Shown: positions 18,250 through 26,947, numbered from the stretch's first letter. The stretch: 64,000 bases of DNA from an uncultured Clostridia bacterium (GCA_947627905.1 CANQXX010000003.1:42182-106181), one strand, 5' to 3'. The notes: a model not told the origin generated them from the sequence alone. Program-made: numbers and translations.

Positions 18250-19674
18250 TTAAAATCTGAAATCTCTGCTTCCCTGCTCGATCTTGGCAAGATTATCTAT
18301 GACAATTCCCCTGACCTTATCATTTGGAACATTATTTATCTCGCTTTCGATCAGCTTGTTTCCTACTGCAATGGTATCTTCACTTGCGTAGTCCATAAGA
18401 TATTCTTTAAGGGTCATAAGCGCGTTGGGGTGGCAGCAGTTCTGTATCTGACCGTTCTTGCAGAGGGTCATAAATCTGTCTCCCGTTCTTCCCTCACGGT
18501 AGCAAGCTGTGCAGAAGCTCGGTATATATCCCAGCTTCATAAGCCAGTTTACAACTTCGTCAAGCGAGCGCTGATCGGAAACATCAAACTGTTCTGTGTC
18601 GTGAGGTCTTTCCTCAGGAGTATAGCCCGCATATCCGCCTACGGAAGTTCTTGAACCGCCGGATATCTGAGAAATTCCGAGGCTCAGCGCTTTTGCGCGG
18701 ACAGCTTCGCTCTCACGGGTAGAAATTATCATTCCTGTATACGGAACTGCAATTCTTATGCAGGCGATGATCTTTGCGAATGTATCGTCCGAAATACCGT
18801 TATCAAAAGCAGTCGGATCGATATCATCAGCTTTCTTTACACGGGGAACGCTTATTGTGTGAGGTCCTACGCCATGTACGGCTTCAAGATGTTCAGCGTG
18901 CATGAGAAGTCCTGCAAATTCATAACGGTACATTTCCAGTCCGAAAAGAACGCCCAGACCAACATCGTCTATGCCGCCGTCCATTGCCCTGTCCATAGCT
19001 TCGGTATGATAAGCGTAATCGTGCTTAGGTCCTGCGGGGTGGAGCTTTTCATAGCTTTCCTTGTGATAAGTCTCCTGAAAGAGTATGTATGTGCCTATTC
19101 CGGCTTCTTTCAGCTTACGGTAATTTTCTACGGTAGTAGCGGCAATGTTTACATTCACACGCCTGATAGCGCCGTTCTTGTGCTTTATTCCGTAAATGGT
19201 CTTTATGCTTTCGAGAACATATTCTATAGGATTGTTTACCGGATCTTCTCCTGTTTCAAGAGCCAGACGCTTGTGTCCCATATCCTGAAGTGCGATAACC
19301 TCATTCCTTATTTCTTCCTGCGTCAGCTTTTTGCGCGGAATGTGCTTGTTCTGGCGGTGATACGGACAGTATACGCAGCTGTTTATACAGTAATTTGAAA
19401 GATACAGCGGCGCGAACATTACTATCCTGTTGCCGTAAAAATCCTTCTTTATCTGCTTTGCAAGCTCATAGATACGCTGATTTCTGTCCTCAAGAGTGCA
19501 GTCAAGGAGCACAGCCGCGTCACGGTGGGAAAGTCCCTTGCGCTTTTCCGCCTTTTCAAGGATTTCGTCTATGAGTTCCGCGTTGTCCTTGTTCTTCTCG
19601 GCATAAGCCAGAGTTTCGAGAATTTCCTCATCGTTGATAAAGTCTTCTGCTTTAAGTGATCTTGGATCGTACAT
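18250..19674 (-). CDS. hydG: FeFe-hydrogenase maturation radical SAM enzyme HydG
   Basis: Tyrosine lyase that makes CO and cyanide for the H-cluster and builds an Fe(CO)2(CN)-cysteine synthon. The radical SAM motif CINSCVYC is near residue 100 (numbering from the upstream ATG). The C-terminal CTAC followed about 22 residues later by another cysteine supplies the auxiliary cluster that holds the dangler iron. TIM-barrel and ThiH-like C-terminal regions are full length. The upstream ATG at 19689 contains the GGAGG ribosome binding site, so I place the start at the ATG of MYDPRSLKAEDF. It lies between hydE and hydF. Confidence 0.97.
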   Translation of the reverse strand: MYDPRSLKAEDFINDEEILETLAYAEKNKDNAELIDEILEKAEKRKGLSHRDAAVLLDCTLEDRNQRIYELAKQIKKDFYGNRIVMFAPLYLSNYCINSCVYCPYHRQNKHIPRKKLTQEEIRNEVIALQDMGHKRLALETGEDPVNNPIEYVLESIKTIYGIKHKNGAIRRVNVNIAATTVENYRKLKEAGIGTYILFQETYHKESYEKLHPAGPKHDYAYHTEAMDRAMDGGIDDVGLGVLFGLEMYRYEFAGLLMHAEHLEAVHGVGPHTISVPRVKKADDIDPTAFDNGISDDTFAKIIACIRIAVPYTGMIISTRESEAVRAKALSLGISQISGGSRTSVGGYAGYTPEERPHDTEQFDVSDQRSLDEVVNWLMKLGYIPSFCTACYREGRTGDRFMTLCKNGQIQNCCHPNALMTLKEYLMDYASEDTIAVGNKLIESEINNVPNDKVRGIVIDNLAKIEQGSRDFRF

Positions 19675-19708
19675 TGCAATTTCCTCCATGATAAATATTT
19701 AAAATTTT

Positions 19709-20755
19709 TTATTTTTTAAAATCTCCTCTGTCCGTTACCAGTTCGTAGCCTACAGAGCTTATGCGCCGTCCGAGACAAGCTATACATTCCGCCGCTTCAT
19801 CGCCGGTACATATCTTGTTATCGTAAAGAAGATATTTTTTACGGACATCTTTCGGGGACAAATTCGGCATAACAACATTTGCGCCTGCTAAAATGCCTTT
19901 TTCCCTGCCTTTGGGGTGAATTGTCCCAAGAGCTGTTGTTGCCGGAAGAAGAACGTGCGGAACTATCAGCCGTACCAGTCCCAGCATTAGCAGGGTCATT
20001 TCAAGAGTTCCTGCTTTTTCGTCTTTGAACGGCGTATCATGATGCGGGATAAACGGACCTATCCCCACCATATGCGGCTGCAGATCGTGAATATAAATAA
20101 GATCCTCCGCAAGATTTTCCGCCGTCTGGAAGGGCGAACCAACCATAAATCCGCAGCCTGTCTGGAAGCCGATATCTTTAAGATCGTCAAGACATCTCTT
20201 GCGGTTCTCCGGGGAAAGTTCTTTAGGGTGCAGCTTATGGTAATGCCCATTATTGGCGGTCTCATGCCTAAGAAGATACCTGTCTGCGCCCGCGGCAAAA
20301 TATTTTTCGTAGCTTTCGCGGCTTTTTTCGCCTATAGAAAGCGTTACCGCACAGTCCGGGAACTGCTTTTTTATCGACGAAACTATATCGCATATCATTT
20401 CATCGGAATAATGGCTGTCCTCGCCGCCTTGCAGTACGAACGTGCGAAATCCGAGCTCATGACCCGTTTCACAGCATTCCAGTATCTGTTCTTTAGAAAG
20501 CCGGTAGCGCTCGGCATTTTTTGCGCTCCGCCTTATACCGCAGTAGAAACAATCATTTTTGCAGTAATTGGTAAATTCAATAAGTCCACGCATATAGACC
20601 GCTTTTCCGTAGACTTTTTCCCGTATATCCCTTGCTTTTGCAAAAAGGTATTCATCGTTTTCCGGAGCATGATCCCGGATAATTTCCGTAAATTCCGATC
20701 CTGAAAGAATATGTTCCTTTTCAAGTTTATCTATAAGCGCGTTAATCCTGTCCAT
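19709..20755 (-). CDS. hydE: FeFe-hydrogenase maturation radical SAM enzyme HydE
   Basis: Radical SAM protein that acts on the HydG product on the way to the azadithiolate-bridged diiron cluster. The radical SAM motif CKNDCFYC lies near residue 75, with the preceding MRGLIEFTNY typical of HydE/BioB relatives. The glycine-rich VLQGGEDSHYSD follows. Length (about 350) is normal. I choose the third in-frame ATG (MDRINAL), seven bases after GGAG; it overlaps the end of the regulator gene by 14 bases, suggesting coupled translation. Confidence 0.96.
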   Translation of the reverse strand: MDRINALIDKLEKEHILSGSEFTEIIRDHAPENDEYLFAKARDIREKVYGKAVYMRGLIEFTNYCKNDCFYCGIRRSAKNAERYRLSKEQILECCETGHELGFRTFVLQGGEDSHYSDEMICDIVSSIKKQFPDCAVTLSIGEKSRESYEKYFAAGADRYLLRHETANNGHYHKLHPKELSPENRKRCLDDLKDIGFQTGCGFMVGSPFQTAENLAEDLIYIHDLQPHMVGIGPFIPHHDTPFKDEKAGTLEMTLLMLGLVRLIVPHVLLPATTALGTIHPKGREKGILAGANVVMPNLSPKDVRKKYLLYDNKICTGDEAAECIACLGRRISSVGYELVTDRGDFKK

Positions 20756-21011
20756 TTTCATTCTCCGATAATCTGGCATAAACCGTTTTTGCTGAAACGC
20801 CGTCCAGTCTGCCGAGCTTTCCTGACATGGCGCTTATAACGTCGGTAGGAGCGTCCACCGCAACGCTTATTATTGAAACATTTCTTTCCTTATACGGGAT
20901 ACCCATTCTGCCGATTATGTACTGACCGTAATGGTGCAGTATATCATTGATCTTCTGTGCGGAATCGAAATTTTCCACAACTATGCCTATAAGCGCAACT
21001 CTTGTTTCCAT
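20742..21011 (-). CDS. TM1266-type iron-only hydrogenase system regulator
   Basis: An 89-residue protein with the ferredoxin-like ACT/NikR C-terminal fold. It contains RVALIGIVVENFDSAQKIN, GQYIIGRMGIPYKERNVSI and VDAPTDVISAMSGKLGRL, the pattern of the TM1266 family found with hydE/F/G. The family is called a putative regulator, but its ligand and mechanism are not known to me. The start is the ATG of METRVAL with GGAGG upstream; a longer frame would begin inside the attenuator T-run. It is the first full-size gene after the leader peptide and attenuator. Confidence 0.92.
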   Translation of the reverse strand: METRVALIGIVVENFDSAQKINDILHHYGQYIIGRMGIPYKERNVSIISVAVDAPTDVISAMSGKLGRLDGVSAKTVYARLSENENGQD

Positions 21012-21027
21012 TACATTCCTCCAAATC

Positions 21028-21058
21028 AAAAACGCCTGCCGACATTTAACGGCAGGCG
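21028..21058 (-). terminator. Attenuator upstream of hyd maturation operon
   Basis: On the minus strand, a perfect 9-bp stem CGCCTGCCG / CGGCAGGCG (arms 21050-21058 and 21033-21041) with loop TTAAATGT is followed by TTTTT. The left arm is made of the last leader-peptide codons (GCC TGC CG) and the loop contains the leader stop codon. It lies between the promoter and the first enzyme gene, so it can only act as a regulated terminator. Confidence 0.92.
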
Positions 21059-21093
21059 CAGATACAGCGTAACAAATTTACATTATGAGCCAT
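21046..21093 (-). CDS. Cysteine-rich leader peptide of hyd operon
   Basis: A 15-codon open frame, MAHNVNLLRCICACR, begins at an ATG six bases after a very strong ribosome binding site (GAGGAG). Three of its last six residues are cysteine, encoded TGT, TGC, TGC. The last two Cys codons sit at or within the left arm of the terminator hairpin and the stop codon is in the loop. A ribosome slowed on the Cys codons would cover the left arm and prevent termination; rapid completion and release would let it form. This matches amino-acid-controlled attenuation with cysteine as the sensed amino acid. The function is inferred from layout; no such leader for hyd genes is known to me. Confidence 0.85.
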   Translation of the reverse strand: MAHNVNLLRCICACR

Positions 21094-21182
21094 GCCTTTC
21101 TCCTCAGAAAAACTTCGGAAGTCAGTGCAGAACCTATTAAATTCACGCTTCCGGTCAGAAATATCTTTCCGGTCACGATGAT

Positions 21183-21211
21183 ATTATAACACACCTTCTG
21201 CATATTTGCAA
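21183..21211 (-). promoter_or_regulatory. Promoter of hyd maturation operon
   Basis: On the minus strand TTGCAA (21206-21211), 17-base spacer, TATAAT (21183-21188). It lies 70 bases after the ADP-ribosylglycohydrolase stop and about 80 bases upstream of the leader peptide ATG. Confidence 0.85.
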
Positions 21212-21280
21212 TAGGCTTCAGCGAAAAAATTATACCATATCGGTAAATTTTTATTAAGAAAATATTTCCGAAGAAAAACA

Positions 21281-22123
21281 TCATTTCCCCGGAAATTCAT
21301 TTGCCCTTTCAATTGTTTCCAGCAGAAAACCGTCAAGTTTTGCAATGGCCTTTTCTTTCAGGCACTCCGGGATCGGGTAAACAGCTTCCGCTATGCTTCC
21401 GGCAATTGCAGCTATGGTATCGCTGTCACCGCCTATGGAAATTGCTTCGGAAATAACATCTTCAAAATCATTTCCCGTAAGGAACGCTTTTATCGCCTGC
21501 GGAACAGAGCCTTGGCAGGAAACGTCAAATTCATATCCGTTCCGTATTTCGTCAAGTGTGAAATCCAAATCATAATATCCCGAAGCATACTCTTCTACAT
21601 CGGATCTTGAAGCTCCTGTTCTCATCAGAAATATTGAACCGGCAACGGCCTTTGCTCCCTTGATACCCTCCGGGTGGTCATGCGTCACTCTTGCGGAAAT
21701 TTCGCCCAGAAGCTCAGCTTCTTTTAAAGTTGCCGCCGCCCAGCCCGCAAAAGAAGCCCTCATTGCCGAACCGTTCCCCCAACTGTTATAAGGTTCATGT
21801 ACGTCAGAAAATATCCACCTGTAAAATCTTCCGCCGTAACCTGCATCGGGAAATTTCCTGCCATAAAGAACAAGAGACTCTTTTATGGAATTTTCTGTTT
21901 TTTTAATGATCGTCTCATTGTCGGACCAATTTTCCGGAGCATTTTGCAATCCTTTCATAATACCGTCTGCAACTGCACAGGTCATTACCGTATCATCGGT
22001 AAACCTGCTCCGGGGAATTATAAGCTCTGAACTGTCCAGCTTATATTTTATATTATGAAATTCATACGGCGAACCGGCAATATCTCCGGCAGCGGCGCCA
22101 AGCATACAAGTTATATTTTTCAT
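21281..22123 (-). CDS. ADP-ribosylglycohydrolase family protein
   Basis: Hydrolase of the DraG/ARH fold that removes ADP-ribose from proteins or small molecules using two magnesium ions. Metal-site motifs are present: RFTDDTVMTCA (the S/TDDT group), GNGSAMRA, VTHDHPEGIKGA, and SIGGDSDTIAAIAGSIAEA near the C-terminus. The N-terminal MLGAAAGDIAGSPYEF is typical. At 280 residues it is full length. It lies 37 bases after the comEA-like gene and is followed by the separate hyd promoter. The substrate cannot be told from sequence. Confidence 0.93.
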   Translation of the reverse strand: MKNITCMLGAAAGDIAGSPYEFHNIKYKLDSSELIIPRSRFTDDTVMTCAVADGIMKGLQNAPENWSDNETIIKKTENSIKESLVLYGRKFPDAGYGGRFYRWIFSDVHEPYNSWGNGSAMRASFAGWAAATLKEAELLGEISARVTHDHPEGIKGAKAVAGSIFLMRTGASRSDVEEYASGYYDLDFTLDEIRNGYEFDVSCQGSVPQAIKAFLTGNDFEDVISEAISIGGDSDTIAAIAGSIAEAVYPIPECLKEKAIAKLDGFLLETIERANEFPGK

Positions 22124-22159
22124 GGTTTCATCTCTTTCTCAGGTCAAAAATATGTACGG

Positions 22160-22897
22160 TCATTCTTCCGGAACGCTTTTTTCAACATAGACATACGGCG
22201 CGATGTTTTCCAGTCTTTTTTCACCTATGCCGTCAATATTCATAAGGTCAGAAACACTGTTAAATCCTGTCGTATCCGCATATTCAACGATAGCAGAAGC
22301 AAGAGATTCTCCTACTCCGCTTATCTGCATCAGATCTTCTTCGGTAGCCGAATTAAGCTCAATATGAAGTATCTGAATATCTTTACCGGTATCATGCTTT
22401 TCCGTATCTTCATCGGGATTTCCGCTTTTGTCAGCCTGCGCAGCTATTTCGGGCGATATGAAGATAAATTCGCGGATATCTTCCAGCTTTTTATCGCCTA
22501 TCCCGTCAACATTAAGCAGTTCTTCCAAAGAATAAAAATATCCGTGTTCATCACGGTATGAAATGATATTTCCGGCGATCGTTCCGCCTATTCCTTTTAT
22601 ATAAACAAGCTCGTCTGCGGAAGCGGTGTTTATATCTATCGGGAAATCTATTTCAGTGACAGTTTCAGTGTTTTCCGGAGCATCAGCATATGAAAAATCC
22701 TTGTCGCCGTCCTCCCATATGTCGCTGTCGTCGGCAGCAGGAGCATCAGTATAGCCTTCTCCTGCCATCTGGTCGCTTGAAAGGGTAACGATAGTCGGTA
22801 TCGCAAGTTCATAATTTTTGTCCGTCACATAGTATATTGCCATTGACAGAATTGACGCTATACAGCAGCATAATAAAAAAGCAATAGATCTCCTCAT
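22160..22897 (-). CDS. ComEA-like tandem helix-hairpin-helix protein
   Basis: Membrane-anchored DNA-binding protein. Residues about 5-23 form a transmembrane anchor (IAFLLCCCIASILSMAIYYV), followed by an acidic linker. Two HhH2 domains follow: one with NTASADELVYIKGIGGTIA and LLNVDGIGDKKLEDI, a second with LNSATEEDLMQISGVGESLA and LMNIDGIGEKRLENI. ComEA proteins normally have one such domain; two copies in tandem are less common. No comEB or comEC is next to it. With dprA at 5.3 kb it is a second competence-type gene. A TTGACA-18-TATAAT promoter lies upstream. Confidence 0.88.
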   Translation of the reverse strand: MRRSIAFLLCCCIASILSMAIYYVTDKNYELAIPTIVTLSSDQMAGEGYTDAPAADDSDIWEDGDKDFSYADAPENTETVTEIDFPIDINTASADELVYIKGIGGTIAGNIISYRDEHGYFYSLEELLNVDGIGDKKLEDIREFIFISPEIAAQADKSGNPDEDTEKHDTGKDIQILHIELNSATEEDLMQISGVGESLASAIVEYADTTGFNSVSDLMNIDGIGEKRLENIAPYVYVEKSVPEE

Positions 22898-22957
22898 TTT
22901 TATCAGCCTTCATTATTTTTTACGACATTCAAAAATATATCATTCCGATTTTTTGTT

Positions 22958-22987
22958 ATTATAACATAAAAATTCATATTCTGTCAA
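22958..22987 (-). promoter_or_regulatory. Promoter of comEA-like gene
   Basis: On the minus strand TTGACA (22982-22987), 18-base spacer, TATAAT (22958-22963), about 60 bases upstream of the ATG. The 298-base divergent region between comEA-like and the chemotaxis gene otherwise holds only the opposite promoter. Confidence 0.82.
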
Positions 22988-23143
22988 TACTGTGCCGCCT
23001 GCTGCAAATAAAAATGGATATTTTTAACAGCAAATACAGGCTGCCGTCTTTAGTGAACGGCTCCGCAAACACCCGGAATAAAAGCGTATACGGCTTATGT
23101 GACAATAATCTGCAAATTATTCATGCAAATTTTTTTGAAAATC

Positions 23144-23172
23144 TTGCTATTTTGAAAGGAATGTGCTATAAT
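23144..23172 (+). promoter_or_regulatory. Promoter of chemoreceptor gene
   Basis: TTGCTA (23144-23149), 17-base spacer, TATAAT (23167-23172), roughly 30 bases upstream of the start codon. It reads as a sigma-A type promoter, not a sigma-28 one. Confidence 0.78.
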
Positions 23173-23204
23173 AATGAAAATACCTGCTTGTAGGAGTGAT
23201 AGAT

Positions 23205-25235
23205 TTGCGAAACAAAAAAAATAACGGTCTTAAAGCAAAAATAAGATCTCATATATATCTTATTTCCATGATCTCGATAGCATTTGTTGCCATTTCGGCT
23301 TGTGTTATAACTTCCTTTGTCAGTCAGAGGCAGACTAACCGTATGGCTATAGCTCAGCTTGATGAATGCAGTTCAAAATTGCAGTCATGGCTTGAAGAAA
23401 AGATTACGCTCACTCAATTTATAGCAGAAGAAATAGTTGACCGCGGCTATGCCCTTGACAAATCCAAATGCCAGCCGTTTTTAGTAGACTGTATCGAAAG
23501 AGATCCGGAATCATACGACGTTTACCTCGGATATGCCGACGGAAGTGCTGTTTTCGGCGACGGCTGGGAACCTGCTCCCGGCGAATATGACCCTACAACA
23601 AGAGACTGGTATAAAGCCGCTATCGCTGCCGACGGCATAGTAATTGCCGATCCTTACACAGACGCTCAGTCCGGCAGACAGGTCATCACCTGCGCAGTCA
23701 AGATAAAAATAGACGATGAAGTAATAGGCGTTCTTGCAAGGGATATTTTTATAGACGAGATAGGAAAGATAGTTTATTCCCTGCATATAGACGAAAACGG
23801 CTATGCTGTACTTACCAAAGAGGACGGCTCCATAATCATACATAAGAACAATGATTTTATGCCCTATGCAGACGCAGATGAAAATACCGTATCAACAAAT
23901 CTCTCCGATGTTATGGAGGGTTATTCCGTCACTCTTGGTAACGGAAATGTTACAACTCTGAAAGATCATAACGGTGAAAAGATCAAATTTGCCCAGACAG
24001 GAATGACACTGGTAAACTGGAAGTTGGGCTATGCCATGAATTATATGGAATATAACAGCGGAATGTTCTATATGATAGTTATATTTGCAGCAATGACGGT
24101 CATTTTCAGCAGCATTATTGCCGCTTATGTTTCCGTTCTGCTCAAAAGGGCGTTTGATCCGCTTTCGGAGGTCTCCGACACTGCCAAGACCGTTGCACAG
24201 GGACATCTGGACGTATTTTTCGATTACGAAGGCAACGATGAGATAAGCGGAGTATGCCGTACCATAGAAGCAAACAACCGGGTAATGAAAGATTACATAG
24301 AAGATATTTCCGAAAGGCTCAGCGACATTTCCCACGGACAGTTCAACAATGATTCAAGTGTGGAATATCTTGGAGATTATGCAGTGATCAAGCAATCCCT
24401 TGATGATATTTCCAATTCTCTCGGACAGGTATTCGAGGGGATAGAAAACGCTTCTGAAGCCGTTTACGGCGGCGCAGAAGGAGTAGCAGACAGCGCTAAT
24501 CAGCTTGCGGAATCAGTTTCCATGCAGACTGCGGTAATAAACGATATCGTTTCCGAGATGAAAACTGTATCCGAAAAAGTCACAGGAAACGTTGCCAGCA
24601 CGGACAATGCAAGAAGTATTGCCAAAGATACTGCCGACGCAGTAAGAAAAAGCAATGAACAGATGAATAATCTTCTTGAAGCAATGAAAGAAATTTCCAG
24701 TGCGTCGGAAGAAATAAAAAATATAATCGGAACTATTGAGGACATTGCGTTCCAGACAAATATACTTGCTCTTAACGCGTCTGTTGAAGCAGCCCGTGCA
24801 GGCTCTGCCGGACGGGGATTTGCAGTTGTTGCCGATGAGGTGCGGAACCTTGCAGGAAAAAGTTCGGAAGCGTCTGTACAAACATCTGAACTTATCGAAC
24901 ATTCCGCAAAAGCCGTCAGCAGAGGTCTGAAATATGCCGAAGAAGCGTCAGCTGCTCTTAAAAAAGTCGTTGAACACACCAACGAGATCGACGGTATAAT
25001 CGACCGTATCAATGAGGAATCCCACGATCAGAACAGCTGCATAGAAGATGTGAACGAAAAGATCAACATCATTGCCGAATATGTATCCTCCGCCGCTGCA
25101 AATGCCGAGGAAAGCGCAGCAGCTTCCGAGGAACTCAACGGACAGGCTTCTGCTCTGAAAGAAATGCTTACTAATTTTGGTACGTCGTCAGCTTCCGACG
25201 ATGAAGAAACAGATACAGATGATATTGAGCAATAA
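23205..25235 (+). CDS. Methyl-accepting chemotaxis protein
   Basis: Transmembrane chemoreceptor. First transmembrane helix about residues 17-40 ([17 protein letters not shown]), an extracellular dCache-type sensor (residues about 45-285, including [21 protein letters not shown]), second helix ([20 protein letters not shown]), HAMP, then a coiled-coil signalling domain whose hairpin tip reads [20 protein letters not shown]. The family sensor segment TRDWY-KAA is common in amino-acid sensing dCache domains. The frame opens with a GTG at 23196 that overlaps the TAGGAG site; the TTG at 23205, eight bases after GGAG, fits better. It is the only plus-strand chromosomal gene in the window. No flagellar or che genes are nearby. 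Confidence 0.94.
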   Translation: MRNKKNNGLKAKIRSHIYLISMISIAFVAISACVITSFVSQRQTNRMAIAQLDECSSKLQSWLEEKITLTQFIAEEIVDRGYALDKSKCQPFLVDCIERDPESYDVYLGYADGSAVFGDGWEPAPGEYDPTTRDWYKAAIAADGIVIADPYTDAQSGRQVITCAVKIKIDDEVIGVLARDIFIDEIGKIVYSLHIDENGYAVLTKEDGSIIIHKNNDFMPYADADENTVSTNLSDVMEGYSVTLGNGNVTTLKDHNGEKIKFAQTGMTLVNWKLGYAMNYMEYNSGMFYMIVIFAAMTVIFSSIIAAYVSVLLKRAFDPLSEVSDTAKTVAQGHLDVFFDYEGNDEISGVCRTIEANNRVMKDYIEDISERLSDISHGQFNNDSSVEYLGDYAVIKQSLDDISNSLGQVFEGIENASEAVYGGAEGVADSANQLAESVSMQTAVINDIVSEMKTVSEKVTGNVASTDNARSIAKDTADAVRKSNEQMNNLLEAMKEISSASEEIKNIIGTIEDIAFQTNILALNASVEAARAGSAGRGFAVVADEVRNLAGKSSEASVQTSELIEHSAKAVSRGLKYAEEASAALKKVVEHTNEIDGIIDRINEESHDQNSCIEDVNEKINIIAEYVSSAAANAEESAAASEELNGQASALKEMLTNFGTSSASDDEETDTDDIEQ

Positions 25236-25239
25236 GCTT

Positions 25240-25467
25240 GATCATAAAAGCAAGTTCATAAGTATTTAAATAAATAATTGAAACAATTATTATAACTACA
25301 GGTGCAATAATGCCAAATATCAACATTAAAATAATTCCTGCCACAAGCTGTATTACCATATTTATAAAATAAATTGAATTATACTTTTTTAAATTTAAAT
25401 TATATTTTTTTATTAAAATTATTCCGATAATTCCGGATAATAATCCGGAAATGGCAGGTATTAACAA
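25240..25467 (-). pseudogene. Truncated small membrane-protein frame
   Basis: A minus-strand frame opening with TTG at 25467 encodes about 75 residues of strongly hydrophobic sequence (SGLLSGIIGIILIKK, MVIQLVAGIILMLIFGIIAP) and then runs antisense into the 3' end of the chemoreceptor gene, where it makes unrelated residues before stopping. It looks like the start of a membrane protein gene cut at the chromosome junction. A TTGAAA-17-TATAAT promoter (25488-25516) precedes it. I do not recognise the family. It could also be chance in AT-rich DNA. Confidence 0.35.
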
Positions 25468-25486
25468 TAACCATATGTATTGGCAA

Positions 25487-25585
25487 TATTATACCATATC
25501 TAAACAGATTTTTCAACAAATTTTACAAATTGTTTACAAAATTGCATATCAGTATATTGTAAAAAAATGGAAATCATTGAATATC
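25487..25585. repeat. Left copy of 99-bp repeat shared with element right end
   Basis: About 88 of 99 positions match 41087-41185 by eye, with the first 47 or so bases identical. Each copy holds a minus-strand promoter (TTGAAA, 17-base spacer, TATAAT; here 25511-25516 and 25488-25493). This copy lies outside the left att site, the other inside the element's right end. Confidence 0.88.
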
Positions 25586-25651
25586 TATGATGAAAGATTT
25601 TCTTTCTGATTATGCAACCAATTATTTCTAACAAAAAGCCGTCAGGAAAGT

Positions 25652-25682
25652 GTTAGAAAGCCGTTAGAAAAGTGTTAGAAAA
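25652..25682 (+). repeat. Three GTTAGAAA repeats with 11-bp period
   Basis: GTTAGAAAG, GTTAGAAAA and GTTAGAAAA begin at 25652, 25663 and 25674. The 11-bp period places them on one face of the helix. Just outside attL, they resemble integrase arm-type sites but differ in sequence from those inside the element. Confidence 0.65.
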
Positions 25683-25704
25683 GCACTAAAACCGTGTATC
25701 TGTC

Positions 25705-25745
25705 AAAAAATAACAAAACCCGCAAACGGCTTGTTTACGGGTTTT
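25705..25745 (-). terminator. Hairpin terminator next to attL
   Basis: On the minus strand, AAAACCCG pairs with CGGGTTTT (25738-25745 with 25715-25722), with a further inner stem, followed by GTTATTTTTTG. It would sit directly downstream of the tRNA-Met 3' end in the unoccupied chromosome and is now separated from that tRNA by the element. Confidence 0.75.
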
Positions 25746-25749
25746 TAAG

Positions 25750-25774
25750 TGGTTGCGGAGGCTGGATTTGAACC
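25750..25774. mobile_element. attL of integrative element
   Basis: This 25-bp stretch is identical to 41438-41462, the last 25 bases of the initiator tRNA-Met gene including its CCA. The bases flanking it differ on both sides between the two copies, so the repeat is exactly 25 bp. It lies about 80 bases beyond the integrase stop codon, the normal position for the distal att site. Confidence 0.93.
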
Positions 25775-25852
25775 TCTGAAAAAACCGGATATTTTCAATC
25801 TATACCGCCGTTTGACCGAAACTGTGTGACATTTTGTGTGATTGGGGAAAAA

Positions 25853-26896
25853 TCACATTTGTGTATCACTGCTCTGTTGAATGATACCGTTGAAATAGCT
25901 GTCAATGGCTTGGTCTACTTTTATGCGTTCTTCGGTAAAAGTCTGTTGGTAAACATTTTTAAGAATGTGATCCGTTGACCAACCGCCTCGTTCCATAGCA
26001 TACTTATCGGGAATACCAAGCATAAGCATAACGCTTGCATTCAAATGGCGCAGATCGTGAAACGTTATATCATATCCGTTTTTTGCCATCATGCGTTTAA
26101 ACCTGCTGTAAATGGCTTTTCGCGACAGCTTAACTATGAAATCCGTTTCATTGGTATGAGGTATTGCCATTATCATCTGAAAAAGGTAATCGGGAACGTT
26201 TAAACATCTTACACTTTTTTCCGTCTTACAGCCCTCTCGGACTTCTTCTCCTGCAAGTGTCTGAATTATCGTTCGTCTGACTTTAAGTGTGCGTGCTTGT
26301 GTGTCAATATCTCTGAATTGTAACCCGACTACTTCGCCTACCCGTAAACTCAACCATGAACTCAACAAGCATGGTAACTCGATCTCTGTCCCATGGACAA
26401 TGCCGAACATGGTTTCAAAACTTGGCAGTTCTTTTTCATGTTTTACTTGTTTCGGAAGATGGATATTATTGAGATTGATGTTCACTTCATAAATTTTCAG
26501 AACCGATTTCAGCAGCCCATAAGCGTTTTTTACATATTTTGGGCTTACTCTTGCGCTTTCAAGATTAACTGCTCTCTGTATGTCTATCGCTCGGATCGCG
26601 GAAAGCTTCATGTCCATAATGCCCTTGAAGCAGTTCTGCTTTATCTGGCGATAACTTCTGACAGTAGTTTTTTCAATGATGTTTTCTCGGCTGTCAATGT
26701 ACAATTCCATTGCTCTTGCAAGAGTAACATTTCCGTTCAGTTCGTCCTCACGATCCTGTTTGAAGTGTTCTGCCATTTTCAGAGCAGCATCTTCCGTATC
26801 CGCTGTAAATGATCTGACAATACGCTTGCCGTTCTGATCAAATCCTGCAACGACCTGTACCCTATAATTTCCCGATGGAAGTTTTTGAGCTTTCAT
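25853..26896 (-). CDS. int: Tyrosine recombinase integrase
   Basis: Site-specific recombinase that integrates and excises the element at tRNA-fMet. An AP2-like/arm-binding N-terminus (residues about 1-55, GNYRVQVVAGFDQNGKRIVRS) is followed by a SAM-like core-binding domain and the catalytic domain. Catalytic residues visible: the first Arg in SLRVGEVVGLQF, HDLRHLNAS (H-x-x-R), GGWS for the His/Trp position, and the nucleophile in NVYQQTF. At 347 residues it is intact. It lies next to attL and has its own promoter (TGGACA-17-TATAAT). Confidence 0.95.
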   Translation of the reverse strand: MKAQKLPSGNYRVQVVAGFDQNGKRIVRSFTADTEDAALKMAEHFKQDREDELNGNVTLARAMELYIDSRENIIEKTTVRSYRQIKQNCFKGIMDMKLSAIRAIDIQRAVNLESARVSPKYVKNAYGLLKSVLKIYEVNINLNNIHLPKQVKHEKELPSFETMFGIVHGTEIELPCLLSSWLSLRVGEVVGLQFRDIDTQARTLKVRRTIIQTLAGEEVREGCKTEKSVRCLNVPDYLFQMIMAIPHTNETDFIVKLSRKAIYSRFKRMMAKNGYDITFHDLRHLNASVMLMLGIPDKYAMERGGWSTDHILKNVYQQTFTEERIKVDQAIDSYFNGIIQQSSDTQM

Positions 26897-26947
26897 AATA
26901 TTTCCTTTCTGTTTTTACAGAACGCGAAATATAGCTACAATAATGCT

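Noticed and set aside
21078..21284. A 68-codon minus-strand frame over the hyd leader
   Set aside because: No ribosome binding site, spans the promoter itself, and lies in a different frame from the well-initiated 15-codon leader.
25652..25682. Possible short CRISPR or iterons
   Set aside because: Only three 9-base units with 2-base gaps, too short for CRISPR; integrase arm sites fit better.
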